The notes beneath the pieces are model-generated. The model saw only the letters and a list, made by a program, of their open reading frames with translations, had not been told where the DNA came from and did not search any database. From NCBI RefSeq assembly GCF_036647415.1, contig NZ_JAVXKG010000012.1:1-64000 (forward strand): 64,000 nucleotides of DNA. Reading direction: 5' to 3'. The translations under genes and the position numbers were made by a program. This stretch comes from Empedobacter sp036647415 (lineage in GTDB: Bacteria > Bacteroidota > Bacteroidia > Flavobacteriales > Weeksellaceae). Below, one piece after another: positions 8,635 through 18,651 of the stretch (positions within the stretch are counted from its first letter, which is position 1; the number at the start of each line of letters is the position of its first letter).

Positions 8635-11600
8635 ATGAGAAAAATATATTTCTTTTTTCTACTTTGTCTAACATTATTTAGTACGAAGGGATTAGCAGCA
8701 GACTTTTATTGGACAGGGAATGGTGCTGATGATAATTATAATACAGTGAAAAACTGGGCCTTAGGGAGTATTTCTGGAGGTCAGCCAACTGTTGTTCCTG
8801 GAGCATCTGATAATGTTTATTTTACAGATGGAGCCACAAAATTTAATGTAAATTTTAATGCATCAAATATTGTATTTAATAATTTTACAGCAAGTTCTAC
8901 GAACAATAATTATATTTTTAAGTTAACAGCTATTAATGGGGCTACTAAAACAATTACTGTAAATGGGATAATGGATTTATCTCAAAAAGCTAGTTTTTCT
9001 AGTAATTCTACTGGAAATATTAATAATATAGGTTCTTTGATTTTAAAAAAAGCTCCAGTTCTTAGTAATAATGATTTAGGTGTTTATGTTGTTTTTAATT
9101 CGGGAACGAATATCAAAGTGAGTAATAATTTTAGTGCAATGTCTATTATTGTTGATAATGGAACAGTATTAGATTTATCTAATCTATCAATTACTTTGAA
9201 CAAGAGTACCAATGTAAATGAGGACACAGCAGGAATGTTGAAGATATTAAATAGTGCAAGTGGAATAAACTTAGCATCTACTATTTTAAATACTGAAACA
9301 GTATGGCTTTTAGATTTTGATTTAGCAAAATCTAATTTTACAAATTCTACAATTTATATTCATGGTGGAGGACATTCTTGGACTACTTTTAGTCACAATA
9401 CAACTCTTACTACATACTATAGAGGGTTAATAGTAGAGAAACCAAATGTTAATTTACCAAATGTTATCATAGATAATATAAACAATTATACCAATAGAAC
9501 TTGTACGATTATTAATAATAACAATTTAACAATTGGTAATCTAACAGTAAAAAATACAAGTGTTTATTTTGACACTAATAATTTAACCGTAAGTAATTTA
9601 ACTTTAGATAAAGGATATGAGTATACTTTTTATGGAACTTCGACACAAACAGCACCAAGTACAAATCCTAACGTAAAAGTTACTAATTTTAATTTTAATC
9701 CAGCATCCTCTGGTACTACAAAGTTTAAATCTTATATTTCAGGCTCTAGTACTTTAGCTTATTTAGATATTCCAGTAGTTTCAAGTCCACCGTATAGTAA
9801 TATGATTGCCAATGGTATTTATTCTAAAAATGTAGTAACCTTTACTAATTCAGTTTTAGAAAATCTAACCAAAAATATTAATGTGACAAGTGGTGTTGCT
9901 GTAGATTACTATTGGGGTGGTAAAAGTGATGGGAAAACTTGGACAGATTTAGGAAATTGGAGTTCTAGCGGTACAGGTCAATTACCAGTTGCTAATCTAC
10001 CTACTTCAATTGATAATGTATTTTTTAATACAAATTCTACGATCTCTGGAAGAATAGATATTGATAGAGTGATAGATATTCATAATTTCACTGTATTACC
10101 AGATTTTATTGGGAAAAATTTTGAAATTTTTAGTTTAACAAATAATGCATTTACAATTCGCGGTTCTTTACAATTACAAGTAGGTGCCACATTAAGTATT
10201 CAGAATTTATATTTTGTACCTAAATCTACTAATATTAATTCTCCAGAGACAATAACATTAAATGATGGAGTTTTAAGAGGTTCAACTTCTAATGGAGATA
10301 GATTAGTTGTAACTGGAGGAGGTGCATTAAGTTTGAGAGGTTCAACATTTTCATATTACAATTTTACGGATGCGCTTGCCAATACATTTATTTTAGAGAA
10401 CGGATCGTTAATATTTGATGTAGCTACTGCAAATTTCAACGCTTTTTCTGGAATTATTGAAAATGGTTCAAGTTTCAAAACAAATTTATATTTAAAAAAC
10501 AGTATTATAAATACAAAATATTGGAGGTATAATAGTGTGAATACTACCAATCCGAGTGGTCAATTTACATTAGACGCAGCAACCAGTACAATAAATGTTT
10601 ATCAAGCTTTTGTTGTGGCTGGAGATACTAATTATTATACGATTGATAATAAATTAAAATATAATAAAGTAGTATTAAAAGATTCTAATAGTGAAATATC
10701 TCAATTAATATATGGTGTTTTTGATGCTGCTTATTTAGAGTTAGAACCAAACGCCTATTTTAGGACTGAAGGAGCTGGAATATTTTCAACATCAACAAAT
10801 CAAGTTAATATTAATGAGCTAAAAGTATATGCAGGAAATTTAATTTCTTTTGAAACGAACTATAGAATTAATATTATAGATAAGTATCAAACAATTAGTA
10901 CAGGAAGTTGTCAATTGGTTACCATATTAGATGGGCAATTAAGCACGGTTAATTTTAAGGTTGCAGCAACAGTTAGAGATGAAACTAATACAGCAAATAA
11001 ATTAACACTAAAAAATTATGATGTAAAAAATATTCAGTTCATAAAGGAATCGAATTATACATTAAATATTATTGGTAGTGCAGATGCTAAGACAGCAGGC
11101 TACACAAGTGTTACAAATGCAATACCTAATGATTTATATTTTATAGGTAGTACTGCAACGACAAATCAATGGCATAATTCTGTTAACTGGACATCAAATT
11201 CTAATGGTTCTGTAAGTTCTAGTTCTTGTGCTCCTACAAAGTTTGATAATGCACACTTCAAATCATATTCAAATTCAAAAGGAAATGAAGTTGCTATAAA
11301 CAATGATGTTTACATTAATAATATCATTTTTGAGAATGATTCACCTGCAGGAATGTCTTTAAAAGGAAATGGTTCTAAAGATATTTATTTAGGCGGTTCT
11401 TTAGTTTTAAATAATAATGTGATTACAGGTTTCAATAGAGTTTTGGCAGCAGGTAAACAAACTGATGCTACTTATGATGGAACTGCAAGACATAAAATAC
11501 AATTAAGAGGTACAGATTTGAAAATGCGAATTAATTTTCAAGATTTTGCGTATTATAAATTTGTTGATGATTATAAAAGTACAAATGAAGTTTTATATTT

Positions 11601-12840
11601 TATTGGATCTTCTGATCTTGATGCTTCAAATATTACAATGAATTTAGGAACTATTTCCGCTGCAACTGCAGCGCCAAAAGCTTCTGGTAAATTAAATATT
11701 AATAATTCTAATGTTAATATCACAGTAGGTTTTGATAGTCAATCCTCTGATTTTTTAGTTACTGCAGATAACGCAGTTATTAAAATGAGTTCAAATCAAC
11801 CATTCATTACTTACAATAATTCAACAAATAGTACGACTGCATTTAGTACGGCTACTGTAGAATTTATTCGTAATACTGCCTCTACTAATGACATTACAGG
11901 ACCTTTTAGTACTGCATTAGTTTTTAAAAGTATCACAACTCGTGGTATAACTTTTAATGTAAAAACAGATGTAACAACAAGTGTATTAAATTCTTTAAGT
12001 AACAAAATAAGTATTGCTGCAAGTAAAGAGTTAAAAGTAACACAACAGACAAATATAAGTGGAACTTCATGTGACGTTACACGTTCTGTAGTTTCTGCAA
12101 CCGCAGGTACAAGAGCTAAATTTACAATAACTGGAGGAGCTACAAATTTTGATTATTTAACTGTAAAAGATATTGATGCAAATTCTAGTTATAAAGTTTT
12201 AGTTTTCGGAACTTATAGTACAAATGGAGGAAATAATACTAATTATGTTACTTTCTTAGATAAAACAACAGACGATTCTACTTATGGTTTTGGAGCAGTA
12301 TATGCTTGTAGAGATATTACAGTAGATAAAATATTATCAGCTTCAGGTTTTTATCCAAACGCAGTAACAACTTACAAATGGTATAAATTGACAGGAGATA
12401 ACGCCAATTTAACTACACCTATTGCTACAACGAGAGATATTGACTTGTCGTTGTACGGTTATGGAAGGTATAAATTAGAGATTAATTATGATCCTACTAC
12501 TGTAGGGTCATGTGTTATTACAGATCAAATTAATATTAATCCAATACCAACAGCGCCAACAGAATTACAAGATGATAAATTCTGTAAAAATAAAGTAGCA
12601 ACATTTGATGATATCAAGATACCAGGCTCAACATTGGTTTGGTACGATAGCGCTTCTTCTACAACACCTATATTAGGTACAGCACCTATTGTGAGCGGAA
12701 CTACATATTATGTAGCACGTAAATATGATAGTGGAAGTGGAATGGACTGTGAATCTACTCAACGAGTAGCTTTAGTTTTAAAATTAGATGCATGTGGTGG
12801 AGTATACATTAATCCAGCATTAAGAATGAGAAGCTTCTAA
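8635..12840 (+). CDS. Large secreted repeat protein (1401 aa)
   Basis: After a signal peptide ending GLAA, the protein holds three widely spaced copies of a W-rich module: FYWTGNGADDNYNTVKNW (near residue 24), YYWGGKSDGKTWTDLGNW (near 424) and LYFIGSTATTNQWHNSVNW (near 836). Each is followed by a P-x(n)-DNV/A-x-F motif. Between them lie asparagine/threonine-rich stretches that look like beta-helix repeats. The last 150 residues look like Ig-like beta domains (YKWYKL, STLVWYDSAS, TTYYVARKY). There is no standard T9SS C-terminal domain; the protein ends PALRMRSF. It is probably an adhesin-like extracellular protein, paired with the gene just upstream. Confidence 0.7.
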   Translation: MRKIYFFFLLCLTLFSTKGLAADFYWTGNGADDNYNTVKNWALGSISGGQPTVVPGASDNVYFTDGATKFNVNFNASNIVFNNFTASSTNNNYIFKLTAINGATKTITVNGIMDLSQKASFSSNSTGNINNIGSLILKKAPVLSNNDLGVYVVFNSGTNIKVSNNFSAMSIIVDNGTVLDLSNLSITLNKSTNVNEDTAGMLKILNSASGINLASTILNTETVWLLDFDLAKSNFTNSTIYIHGGGHSWTTFSHNTTLTTYYRGLIVEKPNVNLPNVIIDNINNYTNRTCTIINNNNLTIGNLTVKNTSVYFDTNNLTVSNLTLDKGYEYTFYGTSTQTAPSTNPNVKVTNFNFNPASSGTTKFKSYISGSSTLAYLDIPVVSSPPYSNMIANGIYSKNVVTFTNSVLENLTKNINVTSGVAVDYYWGGKSDGKTWTDLGNWSSSGTGQLPVANLPTSIDNVFFNTNSTISGRIDIDRVIDIHNFTVLPDFIGKNFEIFSLTNNAFTIRGSLQLQVGATLSIQNLYFVPKSTNINSPETITLNDGVLRGSTSNGDRLVVTGGGALSLRGSTFSYYNFTDALANTFILENGSLIFDVATANFNAFSGIIENGSSFKTNLYLKNSIINTKYWRYNSVNTTNPSGQFTLDAATSTINVYQAFVVAGDTNYYTIDNKLKYNKVVLKDSNSEISQLIYGVFDAAYLELEPNAYFRTEGAGIFSTSTNQVNINELKVYAGNLISFETNYRINIIDKYQTISTGSCQLVTILDGQLSTVNFKVAATVRDETNTANKLTLKNYDVKNIQFIKESNYTLNIIGSADAKTAGYTSVTNAIPNDLYFIGSTATTNQWHNSVNWTSNSNGSVSSSSCAPTKFDNAHFKSYSNSKGNEVAINNDVYINNIIFENDSPAGMSLKGNGSKDIYLGGSLVLNNNVITGFNRVLAAGKQTDATYDGTARHKIQLRGTDLKMRINFQDFAYYKFVDDYKSTNEVLYFIGSSDLDASNITMNLGTISAATAAPKASGKLNINNSNVNITVGFDSQSSDFLVTADNAVIKMSSNQPFITYNNSTNSTTAFSTATVEFIRNTASTNDITGPFSTALVFKSITTRGITFNVKTDVTTSVLNSLSNKISIAASKELKVTQQTNISGTSCDVTRSVVSATAGTRAKFTITGGATNFDYLTVKDIDANSSYKVLVFGTYSTNGGNNTNYVTFLDKTTDDSTYGFGAVYACRDITVDKILSASGFYPNAVTTYKWYKLTGDNANLTTPIATTRDIDLSLYGYGRYKLEINYDPTTVGSCVITDQININPIPTAPTELQDDKFCKNKVATFDDIKIPGSTLVWYDSASSTTPILGTAPIVSGTTYYVARKYDSGSGMDCESTQRVALVLKLDACGGVYINPALRMRSF

Positions 12841-12869
12841 AATAAAATTTTAATAATTTATATTACCAT

Positions 12870-12901
12870 AAAAGGGATTGTTCATAAGAACAATCCCTTT
12901 T
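12870..12901. terminator. Bidirectional terminator
   Basis: A 14-bp perfect stem AAAAGGGATTGTTC / GAACAATCCCTTTT with loop ATAA lies between two convergent transcripts and is flanked by A- and T-runs on both sides. Confidence 0.85.
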
Positions 12902-12926
12902 AAGTTTTAACTAAAAATAAAGCTTA

Positions 12927-13247
12927 TTAGATTGATAGAATAATTGTCTTTAGTTTTTTTACTGCAAATACTAATTCGTCTTGACTTGCACCATATTCCA
13001 AAATAATTAATTCCTCTTTATATCTTGACAAGTTATAACCTTCCTCTACATCATTGTACCAAATAATCCAATTTTGATGTTTGGCAACAACCCAAAAATT
13101 TTCATGAATTACATCTTCACAAGTCCATGTTTCGGGAGAAATTCTAATTTTATTCCAAAAAACAAGTATTTCATCAGTCAAATCTTGCTCGGCTAAATAA
13201 AGCTCAAGCAAGAACTCTTTTTTAGGAAAAGGATTCCATTTATCCAT
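12927..13247 (-). CDS. Conserved-looking hypothetical protein (106 aa)
   Basis: The protein has no signal peptide and is rich in tryptophan and acidic residues (TWTCEDVIHENFWVV, QNWIIWYNDVEEGYN). It starts four bases downstream of the stop of the leftward choice-of-anchor protein, so it is probably co-transcribed with it. I do not recognise a family. It resembles small cytoplasmic partner or immunity-like proteins in composition only, which is not evidence of function. Confidence 0.6.
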   Translation of the reverse strand: MDKWNPFPKKEFLLELYLAEQDLTDEILVFWNKIRISPETWTCEDVIHENFWVVAKHQNWIIWYNDVEEGYNLSRYKEELIILEYGASQDELVFAVKKLKTIILSI

Positions 13248-13250
13248 ATA

Positions 13251-15560
13251 TTATTTACTTTTTACCAAAAGCCAGTTAGAGAAACGTTGTAGTTGATCAG
13301 AACCCGATTCAGTCCATTCAATCACATACCAATAACTTGTTGTTTCTACTACAAAACCATTTTGCATTCCGTTCCACGTAAAATTATTTGCCTCAGAACC
13401 TTCAAAAATTAATTTTCCAAAACGATCAAAAATAGTAAACTTCGGATTTATTTTATTTTTTAATTGCGAATAATCTAATACATCATTTTTACCATCACCA
13501 TTAGGCGAAATAAAATTAAGCAATTTAATGACCGAAAATTCTTTCGAAACAGGTACACATCCCAAATTAGATTTTACATGAATAATATGATTGCCTAATG
13601 TAACATTTGTAAAAATATTTGAGGTTTGAAAATTTCCATTATCTAATGCATACAAATAAGGTGGCGTAGATCCCGAAGCAATTACAGTTACCGTAGAGCC
13701 TTGTATGTTGATAGATGTAATAATTGGATCTTCGGCAGCAATTACATTTACCTCTTGTGTATAAAAACAACCATCATATTCTAATTTTACATGATAAACA
13801 CCAACAGGTACATTTTGTATAGTAGATGTTGTAGCACCATTACTCCACAAATACGAATCAAAACCAACACCAGCATCTAAAATTGTTGTCGCATTTTTAC
13901 AAATTGTCACATCCTTTAAAATTGTAGATCGCTTTGGTTGCTTAAATTTAAAACTGATAGGAGCAATGTTATCACATAAACCACTTTGTTTAAATCGAAT
14001 GTAAAAGGTTTTATCAGAATTAATTGTTTGAGTGAAATGAATAGAATTTACACTTTTTTTCGCATCATCCTCGTTGTTATAATAAGTTGGTAATCCATCA
14101 ATATTCGTAATCAAAGTATTGATATAATCAGATAAATTAACTTCTTCTTTACCATCAATTTCTATATCGCATATTTCGACAGGTGTTATAATGTTATATT
14201 GACTTAAACCATTGTTGATAAATATTATTTCAATAATTGTTTCTTTACAGCTTCCTGGTTGTATGCGTATATAAACGCTTTTCGATGTTTCGGTAGATAA
14301 AAAAGAAACTTTATCTATTCCTGCAAAAATATTATCTTCAGCCTCTTTTTTAGTTTCAAAATATTTTATACTAAAGATAGAATAGTTAAAATCTTCAATA
14401 ATATAATCTGTAAAATCGCTTAGAGATTCTTCAATTTTTCCATCTAAATCATTATCACAAACATTAAAAATGGTTTGGCTAATAACTGGATCGATTTGCA
14501 TTTCGACGGTTAAATTTCCGTTTAATTTACAACCACTTATTTGTGTAATTTCCACTTCGTAATATCCAGCTTGGTCAACAGTTAATTTAGCATTGGTTTC
14601 GCCTAAAATTTCTACACCATCTTTATACCATTTGTAGCTTTGTGCATTTTTTGTTGTAGCATCAATAACATGAGTAGATCCCTGACATAGCCCTGTACCA
14701 TTAGCAGTTAATAAATCATTTCCTAAACTTTTTGTAGCAACAAAACTACCAGCTTTCAAGAAAACTCCCGAATCATACAAACCATTTCCTTGATCGGCGA
14801 TAACAATTTTTAAATGATATTTCTCGCCAGGAATTATAGCAGTTGTTGCTGTTAATACTTTTGTTTGACCATTAAAACCAATTGGCGAATTTGTAGGATT
14901 AAATTGACCAAAATATTGTGGATTAACAGGTGTACATTTTCCATCATTTCCATAAACTGTATTTACAGAAACTGGAGTTGATGTGTTAGGTAAAACAGCT
15001 AAGTTTTTATAAGAATCAGTACTTCCAGCTTTTTTTATTAAGAAAGCAAAACCATCTGTATAACCACAACTACCGAAGTCAGATTGTCTTAAATATTGTT
15101 CTGATGCAAACAGATAATCAAAACTAATGTGATTACTTTCTGACGAAATAAAATCAAATTCTAAGATTGTAGCATTAGTTGTTCTTGATACTCCTAAAGC
15201 ATTTTCCAAATCATTATCTCCTTGCCATCCTGAGTTATCAGCACTATTTATTCCGTTATTTGGTCCAGGCGCGTCGTTTAGTTTTCCAGAAGAAAGTAAA
15301 ATACCATTTTCTATTGGAAAAGAACTAGTTCCTTTATCAAAATATCCGTAACTTTTATCACCATCACCAAAATTCCAACCTTGTATTTTAATAGATCCAT
15401 GGACAACTTCAATACAACTGGATCCTATAAAAATATCTTTCACCAATTTTTCTGCAGTATAATTAGGCTCTACTTTTATATATTGAGCAGATAAAAATTG
15501 AGCAGGAATGGTAAATAAAAAAAATAGTATAAATAACTTTAAAGTAAAGTTTGGTTTCAT
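13251..15560 (-). CDS. Choice-of-anchor L protein with T9SS type B C-terminal domain
   Basis: The 769-residue protein starts with a signal peptide (cut near FLSAQ). The choice-of-anchor L domain follows (GSSCIEVVHGSIKIQGWNFG, ENGILLSSGKLNDAPGPNN, EFDFISSESNHISFDYLFAS). Next come an Ig/PKD-like segment (YKWYKDGVEILGE) and further beta domains. The C-terminus FISPNGDGKNDVLDY ... FDRFGKLIFEG ... NGMQNGFVVETTSYWYVI is the gliding-motility-associated type B sorting domain. It directs export across the outer membrane by the type IX secretion system. The protein is therefore a cell-surface or released protein, possibly an adhesin. Confidence 0.92.
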   Translation of the reverse strand: MKPNFTLKLFILFFLFTIPAQFLSAQYIKVEPNYTAEKLVKDIFIGSSCIEVVHGSIKIQGWNFGDGDKSYGYFDKGTSSFPIENGILLSSGKLNDAPGPNNGINSADNSGWQGDNDLENALGVSRTTNATILEFDFISSESNHISFDYLFASEQYLRQSDFGSCGYTDGFAFLIKKAGSTDSYKNLAVLPNTSTPVSVNTVYGNDGKCTPVNPQYFGQFNPTNSPIGFNGQTKVLTATTAIIPGEKYHLKIVIADQGNGLYDSGVFLKAGSFVATKSLGNDLLTANGTGLCQGSTHVIDATTKNAQSYKWYKDGVEILGETNAKLTVDQAGYYEVEITQISGCKLNGNLTVEMQIDPVISQTIFNVCDNDLDGKIEESLSDFTDYIIEDFNYSIFSIKYFETKKEAEDNIFAGIDKVSFLSTETSKSVYIRIQPGSCKETIIEIIFINNGLSQYNIITPVEICDIEIDGKEEVNLSDYINTLITNIDGLPTYYNNEDDAKKSVNSIHFTQTINSDKTFYIRFKQSGLCDNIAPISFKFKQPKRSTILKDVTICKNATTILDAGVGFDSYLWSNGATTSTIQNVPVGVYHVKLEYDGCFYTQEVNVIAAEDPIITSINIQGSTVTVIASGSTPPYLYALDNGNFQTSNIFTNVTLGNHIIHVKSNLGCVPVSKEFSVIKLLNFISPNGDGKNDVLDYSQLKNKINPKFTIFDRFGKLIFEGSEANNFTWNGMQNGFVVETTSYWYVIEWTESGSDQLQRFSNWLLVKSK

Positions 15561-15606
15561 ATATTTTTAATTAAATGAATAAAAAAGAGGTAAAAGGTAA
15601 GAATAA

Positions 15607-15650
15607 AAAAACTGTTAAATTGATTAAATTTAATCAGTTTAACAGTTTTC
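15607..15650 (-). terminator. Long hairpin terminator after SRPBCC gene
   Basis: AAAACTGTTAAA pairs with TTTAACAGTTTT, extended inward by TTGATTA / TAATCAG with one T-G wobble, giving about 20 bp. It lies 20 nt past the leftward SRPBCC stop codon and upstream of the next leftward gene. Confidence 0.75.
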
Positions 15651-15669
15651 TGAGCATATTAGAAAAGTA

Positions 15670-16068
15670 TTAACCTACTTTTCCTAAATTTTCTGCTATT
15701 GTTTCGATAAAAGAAGTCAATGGTTTTTTCGCCATCATTTCTATCATCATATTAAAGTTTCCGTCAAAATCTAATGTTACATCAGAAGAAGTATCATCTA
15801 CAGCATCAATCGTAATTTCTAACGTATATTCAAAAGCTGGAGCTGGAGACTCAAAAACAATTTTTGATGGCTCAACAGTTTCTTTCAAACGCATACCAAC
15901 CTTTGGTAAAGCACCAACACCAACCGTAAATCCTTTTCCAGATTCGTGGATTTCAAATGATTTTGTATCAGCAGGCATCAATTGCTCATAATTTTTCATG
16001 TCTAATAAAAAATTGAATGCTTCTTGTTGATTTTTTGCAAAGCGTACTTTATTTGTATTTACCTTCAT
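15670..16068 (-). CDS. SRPBCC-family protein
   Basis: At 132 residues with the pattern NKVRFAKNQQEAFNFLLDMKNYEQLMP and a C-terminal amphipathic helix (TSFIETIAENLGKVG), this matches small START/SRPBCC hydrophobic-pocket proteins. In flavobacteria such a gene commonly sits next to a Nudix hydrolase gene, as here, where the two diverge with only 41 bp between start codons. The ligand is not known. Overlapping divergent -7 boxes lie in the gap. Confidence 0.8.
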   Translation of the reverse strand: MKVNTNKVRFAKNQQEAFNFLLDMKNYEQLMPADTKSFEIHESGKGFTVGVGALPKVGMRLKETVEPSKIVFESPAPAFEYTLEITIDAVDDTSSDVTLDFDGNFNMMIEMMAKKPLTSFIETIAENLGKVG

Positions 16069-16086
16069 ATCCTTGTGAGTTTTTAT

Positions 16087-16114
16087 TAAATTTGTAACAA
16101 ATCGCTCAAATGTA
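16087..16114. promoter_or_regulatory. Divergent -7 boxes between SRPBCC and Nudix genes
   Basis: TAAATTTG at 16087-16094 matches the -7 box for the rightward Nudix gene, starting 15 nt after it. CAAATGTA at 16107-16114 is TACATTTG on the other strand and fits the leftward SRPBCC gene. No clear -33 boxes are present. Confidence 0.5.
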
Positions 16115-16703
16115 CAAAGTTTTTTTTAATGAAAGTTTGCTAACTTTCAGTAATCAATCGAATCCCGAAGCAAAAAATATTTTATTTCATCACGAAACAC
16201 AATTTGATGAAGCTTTTCATTTATTATCGTCTAAATCAGCAGATTTAGTAAATATTTTTAATGAAAACATTGATGAGGTTTGGACGAATTTTCTAAAATA
16301 TTACAAACATATACAAGCCGCTGGTGGTATTGTGAGAAATTCACAAGACGATTTTCTTTTTATTTTTAGATTAGGTAAATGGGATTTGCCAAAAGGAAAA
16401 ATGGAAAAAGGAGAATCAAGAGAAGAGTCGGCAATTCGAGAAATTGAAGAAGAATGTAGTATTACAAATTTAGAATTGAAACGATTTTTGATGCCAACAT
16501 TCCACATTTATTATCTGAGAGAATATATTGTGAAAGAAACTTTTTGGTTTGATGTATATTATGACGGTGCAGAGTTACCTTTACCACAAACCGAAGAAGG
16601 AATAGAAGCAGTTGTTTGGAAAAATAAGAGTGAAATTCCACAACTGTTAGAAAATTCTTATCCAAACATTCAGCTTTTAATGAATAATTATTTAGATTTG
16701 TAA
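16110..16703 (+). CDS. Nudix hydrolase
   Basis: The 197-residue protein contains a full Nudix box GKMEKGESREESAIREIEEE near residues 95-115, with the REIEEE metal-binding core. Nudix enzymes cleave nucleoside diphosphates linked to another group. The roughly 70-residue N-terminal extension (YKVFFNESLLTFSN) is usual for the flavobacterial subgroup. The substrate cannot be told from sequence. The gene is divergent from the SRPBCC gene and only 14 bp ahead of the DUF4920 gene, so those two may share a transcript. Confidence 0.92.
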   Translation: MYKVFFNESLLTFSNQSNPEAKNILFHHETQFDEAFHLLSSKSADLVNIFNENIDEVWTNFLKYYKHIQAAGGIVRNSQDDFLFIFRLGKWDLPKGKMEKGESREESAIREIEEECSITNLELKRFLMPTFHIYYLREYIVKETFWFDVYYDGAELPLPQTEEGIEAVVWKNKSEIPQLLENSYPNIQLLMNNYLDL

Positions 16704-16717
16704 TAAATAAGATAATT

Positions 16718-17287
16718 ATGAAAAAATATATTTTAGGAATTTGTGCTGTAATGGCTTTTGCTGCAACAACTAACGCGCAAACTAAAAGTAAAGATAAAAA
16801 AGTAAAAACAGAAAAAGTTACAAAATCTCAAGAAAAGATTTTAGCTAATGGAACTGCAAAAGTTGATGATATAAATGTTTATCAAGTTTATGGAGAAACA
16901 TTTGATTTAAAAAATACATTAACAACTAACGAAATAGGTAAATTGTACGAAAACATGAAAAATGGAGATTCTGTAGAGAATGTTCAGTTTGTTTCAACAA
17001 TAGAATCTGTTTGTAAAAAGAAAGGTTGTTGGATGAAAGTTGATCTTGGTAAAGGCGAAGAACAATCTTTTGTACGCTTCAAAGATTACGGATTTTTTAT
17101 GCCTTTAGACGGTGAAAAAGCGAATGTAGTGGTACATGGAAAAGCATTTGTAAGCGAAGTTTCTGTAGATAAATTACGTCATTATGCAGAAGATGCAGGA
17201 AAATCTAAAGATGAAATTGCTAAAATTACAAAACCACAGTTACAATATAATTTTGAAGCTGATGGAGTTTTTGTAAAAGAAAATTAA
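16718..17287 (+). CDS. DUF4920 exported protein
   Basis: The 189-residue protein has a signal peptide ending TTNAQ and a lysine-rich linker. A domain with VESVCKKKGCWMKVDL-like sequence (ESVCKKKGCWMKVD) and SFVRFKDYGFFMPLD follows. The CxKKGCWM pair of cysteines is the hallmark of DUF4920, an OB-fold-like periplasmic domain possibly binding a metal or redox partner. It follows the Nudix gene closely and ends at a strong terminator. Confidence 0.85.
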   Translation: MKKYILGICAVMAFAATTNAQTKSKDKKVKTEKVTKSQEKILANGTAKVDDINVYQVYGETFDLKNTLTTNEIGKLYENMKNGDSVENVQFVSTIESVCKKKGCWMKVDLGKGEEQSFVRFKDYGFFMPLDGEKANVVVHGKAFVSEVSVDKLRHYAEDAGKSKDEIAKITKPQLQYNFEADGVFVKEN

Positions 17288-17311
17288 GAAATTTTTATTC
17301 AAAATAAATGC

Positions 17312-17345
17312 AAACCTTTCTAATTTTTTAGAAAGGTTTTTTTAT
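17312..17345 (+). terminator. Intrinsic terminator after DUF4920 gene
   Basis: AAACCTTTCTAA (17312-17323) pairs with TTAGAAAGGTTT (17328-17339) and is followed by a T-run. Confidence 0.9.
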
Positions 17346-17375
17346 AAAATTAACTGAAAATAATAAGTTCAAAAA

Positions 17376-17828
17376 ATGAATTCATTTCAAACGAATCCAG
17401 ATTTATTTCTTCAATTATTAGGACAATCTATTGATGATAATTTGTATCAAAAATTTAAAGAAGAATTTGAATCTTCTACATTTAGCCGCGATAATTTTAC
17501 TGAAAAATCTCCAAAAACATACGATTATGATGTTTTGTACAAAGAGAAAGGAATCTATTTAACTATTCTGAATAACAAAGTTGCATCAATCAAATTTTAT
17601 TTGTCTCCAAATCCAGTTTGTACACCTTATAATGGAAAAACAGTAAATGGTTTATCGGCTGTTGTAGACGAAACTCAGGCAATTAGAAAATTTAATTTTG
17701 TGAAGAAAGGCAATTACGACCCCAACCATTTGATTAGTGAATATGTAAAAGAAAATATAACAATTGCGTTTGATTCTATGACAGGAGAAATTTTACATGT
17801 AGAAATTTCTGAAAAATTAGTTAAATAA
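17376..17828 (+). CDS. Hypothetical cytoplasmic protein (150 aa)
   Basis: The protein lacks a signal peptide and membrane segment. It begins MNSFQTNPDLFLQLLGQ and contains ITLNNKV-type beta strands and NPVCTPYNGKTVNGLSAVV. I do not recognise the family. It is preceded by its own short gap after a terminator and followed 54 bp later by an exported protein gene, so operon membership is unclear. Confidence 0.6.
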   Translation: MNSFQTNPDLFLQLLGQSIDDNLYQKFKEEFESSTFSRDNFTEKSPKTYDYDVLYKEKGIYLTILNNKVASIKFYLSPNPVCTPYNGKTVNGLSAVVDETQAIRKFNFVKKGNYDPNHLISEYVKENITIAFDSMTGEILHVEISEKLVK

Positions 17829-17881
17829 TTTTCCCTTACATATTATTTATTTTTTAGATATTTATACATTATTATAAAAAT

Positions 17882-18562
17882 ATGATGAAAAAATATTTAC
17901 TTCTTGCCATTATTTCAATTTCAATTAACGGAATTTCACAAACTAATTCTACTCAAACTGTTTTCGCCAATAGAGCTATTTCTACAAAAAATTATGTAAT
18001 AAATGATCGTGTAGATTCATACTCATTTCGTGGTGTTTTTACTCTAAATAAACGTGAATTAATTAAGAATAAAATTGATTCTATTATAGGAAAAGCAAAA
18101 ATGAATGAAGGTGATTTTATTTGGAACAATGATGGAGGTTACTCGATAATATTGAGTTCAGGAGAAATAAAATTTGATTTACAAAAAAGTAATGACAACG
18201 AATTTTATTATCTAAAAATGAAAGAATTAGAAAGAGAATTGAAGTTGGTTTTAGATAATCCTGGACCTAAAAATATTGCAATTTCTACAAAATCTTATGT
18301 GTTGAATGACAATGTTTCGGTTTACTCGTTACGAGCAGTTTTTCATAATCGTAAAAATAATTCGATAAGAGAATTGATTGAATTTCAGTTTGGAAAGCCA
18401 GAAATTGAAGAAAATAAGCTGGTTTGGAATAAAAATGGAAGTTATAAAATTGAGCTTTTAGATGGGGTTGCGAAAATCAATTTAGGAAAAAGTAGTGACA
18501 ATGATTTTTATTACAATAAAGCAAAAACGTTAGGTAATGAAATTATTTCTTCTTTGAATTAA
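17882..18562 (+). CDS. Exported protein with two tandem copies of a small domain
   Basis: After a signal peptide (GISQ), the 226-residue protein contains two parallel segments. Copy one reads AISTKNYVINDRVDSYSFRG with WNNDGGYSIILSSGEIKFDL. Copy two reads AISTKSYVLNDNVSVYSLRA with WNKNGSYKIELLDGVAKINL. Both end in KSSDNDFYY-like or KSNDNEFYY sequence. The second copy is clearly a duplication of the first. The next gene encodes a single version of the same domain. Function is unknown; location is probably periplasmic. Confidence 0.7.
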   Translation: MMKKYLLLAIISISINGISQTNSTQTVFANRAISTKNYVINDRVDSYSFRGVFTLNKRELIKNKIDSIIGKAKMNEGDFIWNNDGGYSIILSSGEIKFDLQKSNDNEFYYLKMKELERELKLVLDNPGPKNIAISTKSYVLNDNVSVYSLRAVFHNRKNNSIRELIEFQFGKPEIEENKLVWNKNGSYKIELLDGVAKINLGKSSDNDFYYNKAKTLGNEIISSLN

Positions 18563-18651
18563 ATTATCTAATAATACATTAACGCATCGTTAACCGTTCA
18601 TTAACCATTGTAAATTACATTTTTTCTGAGTTTTATAAAAAATTAAAATCA

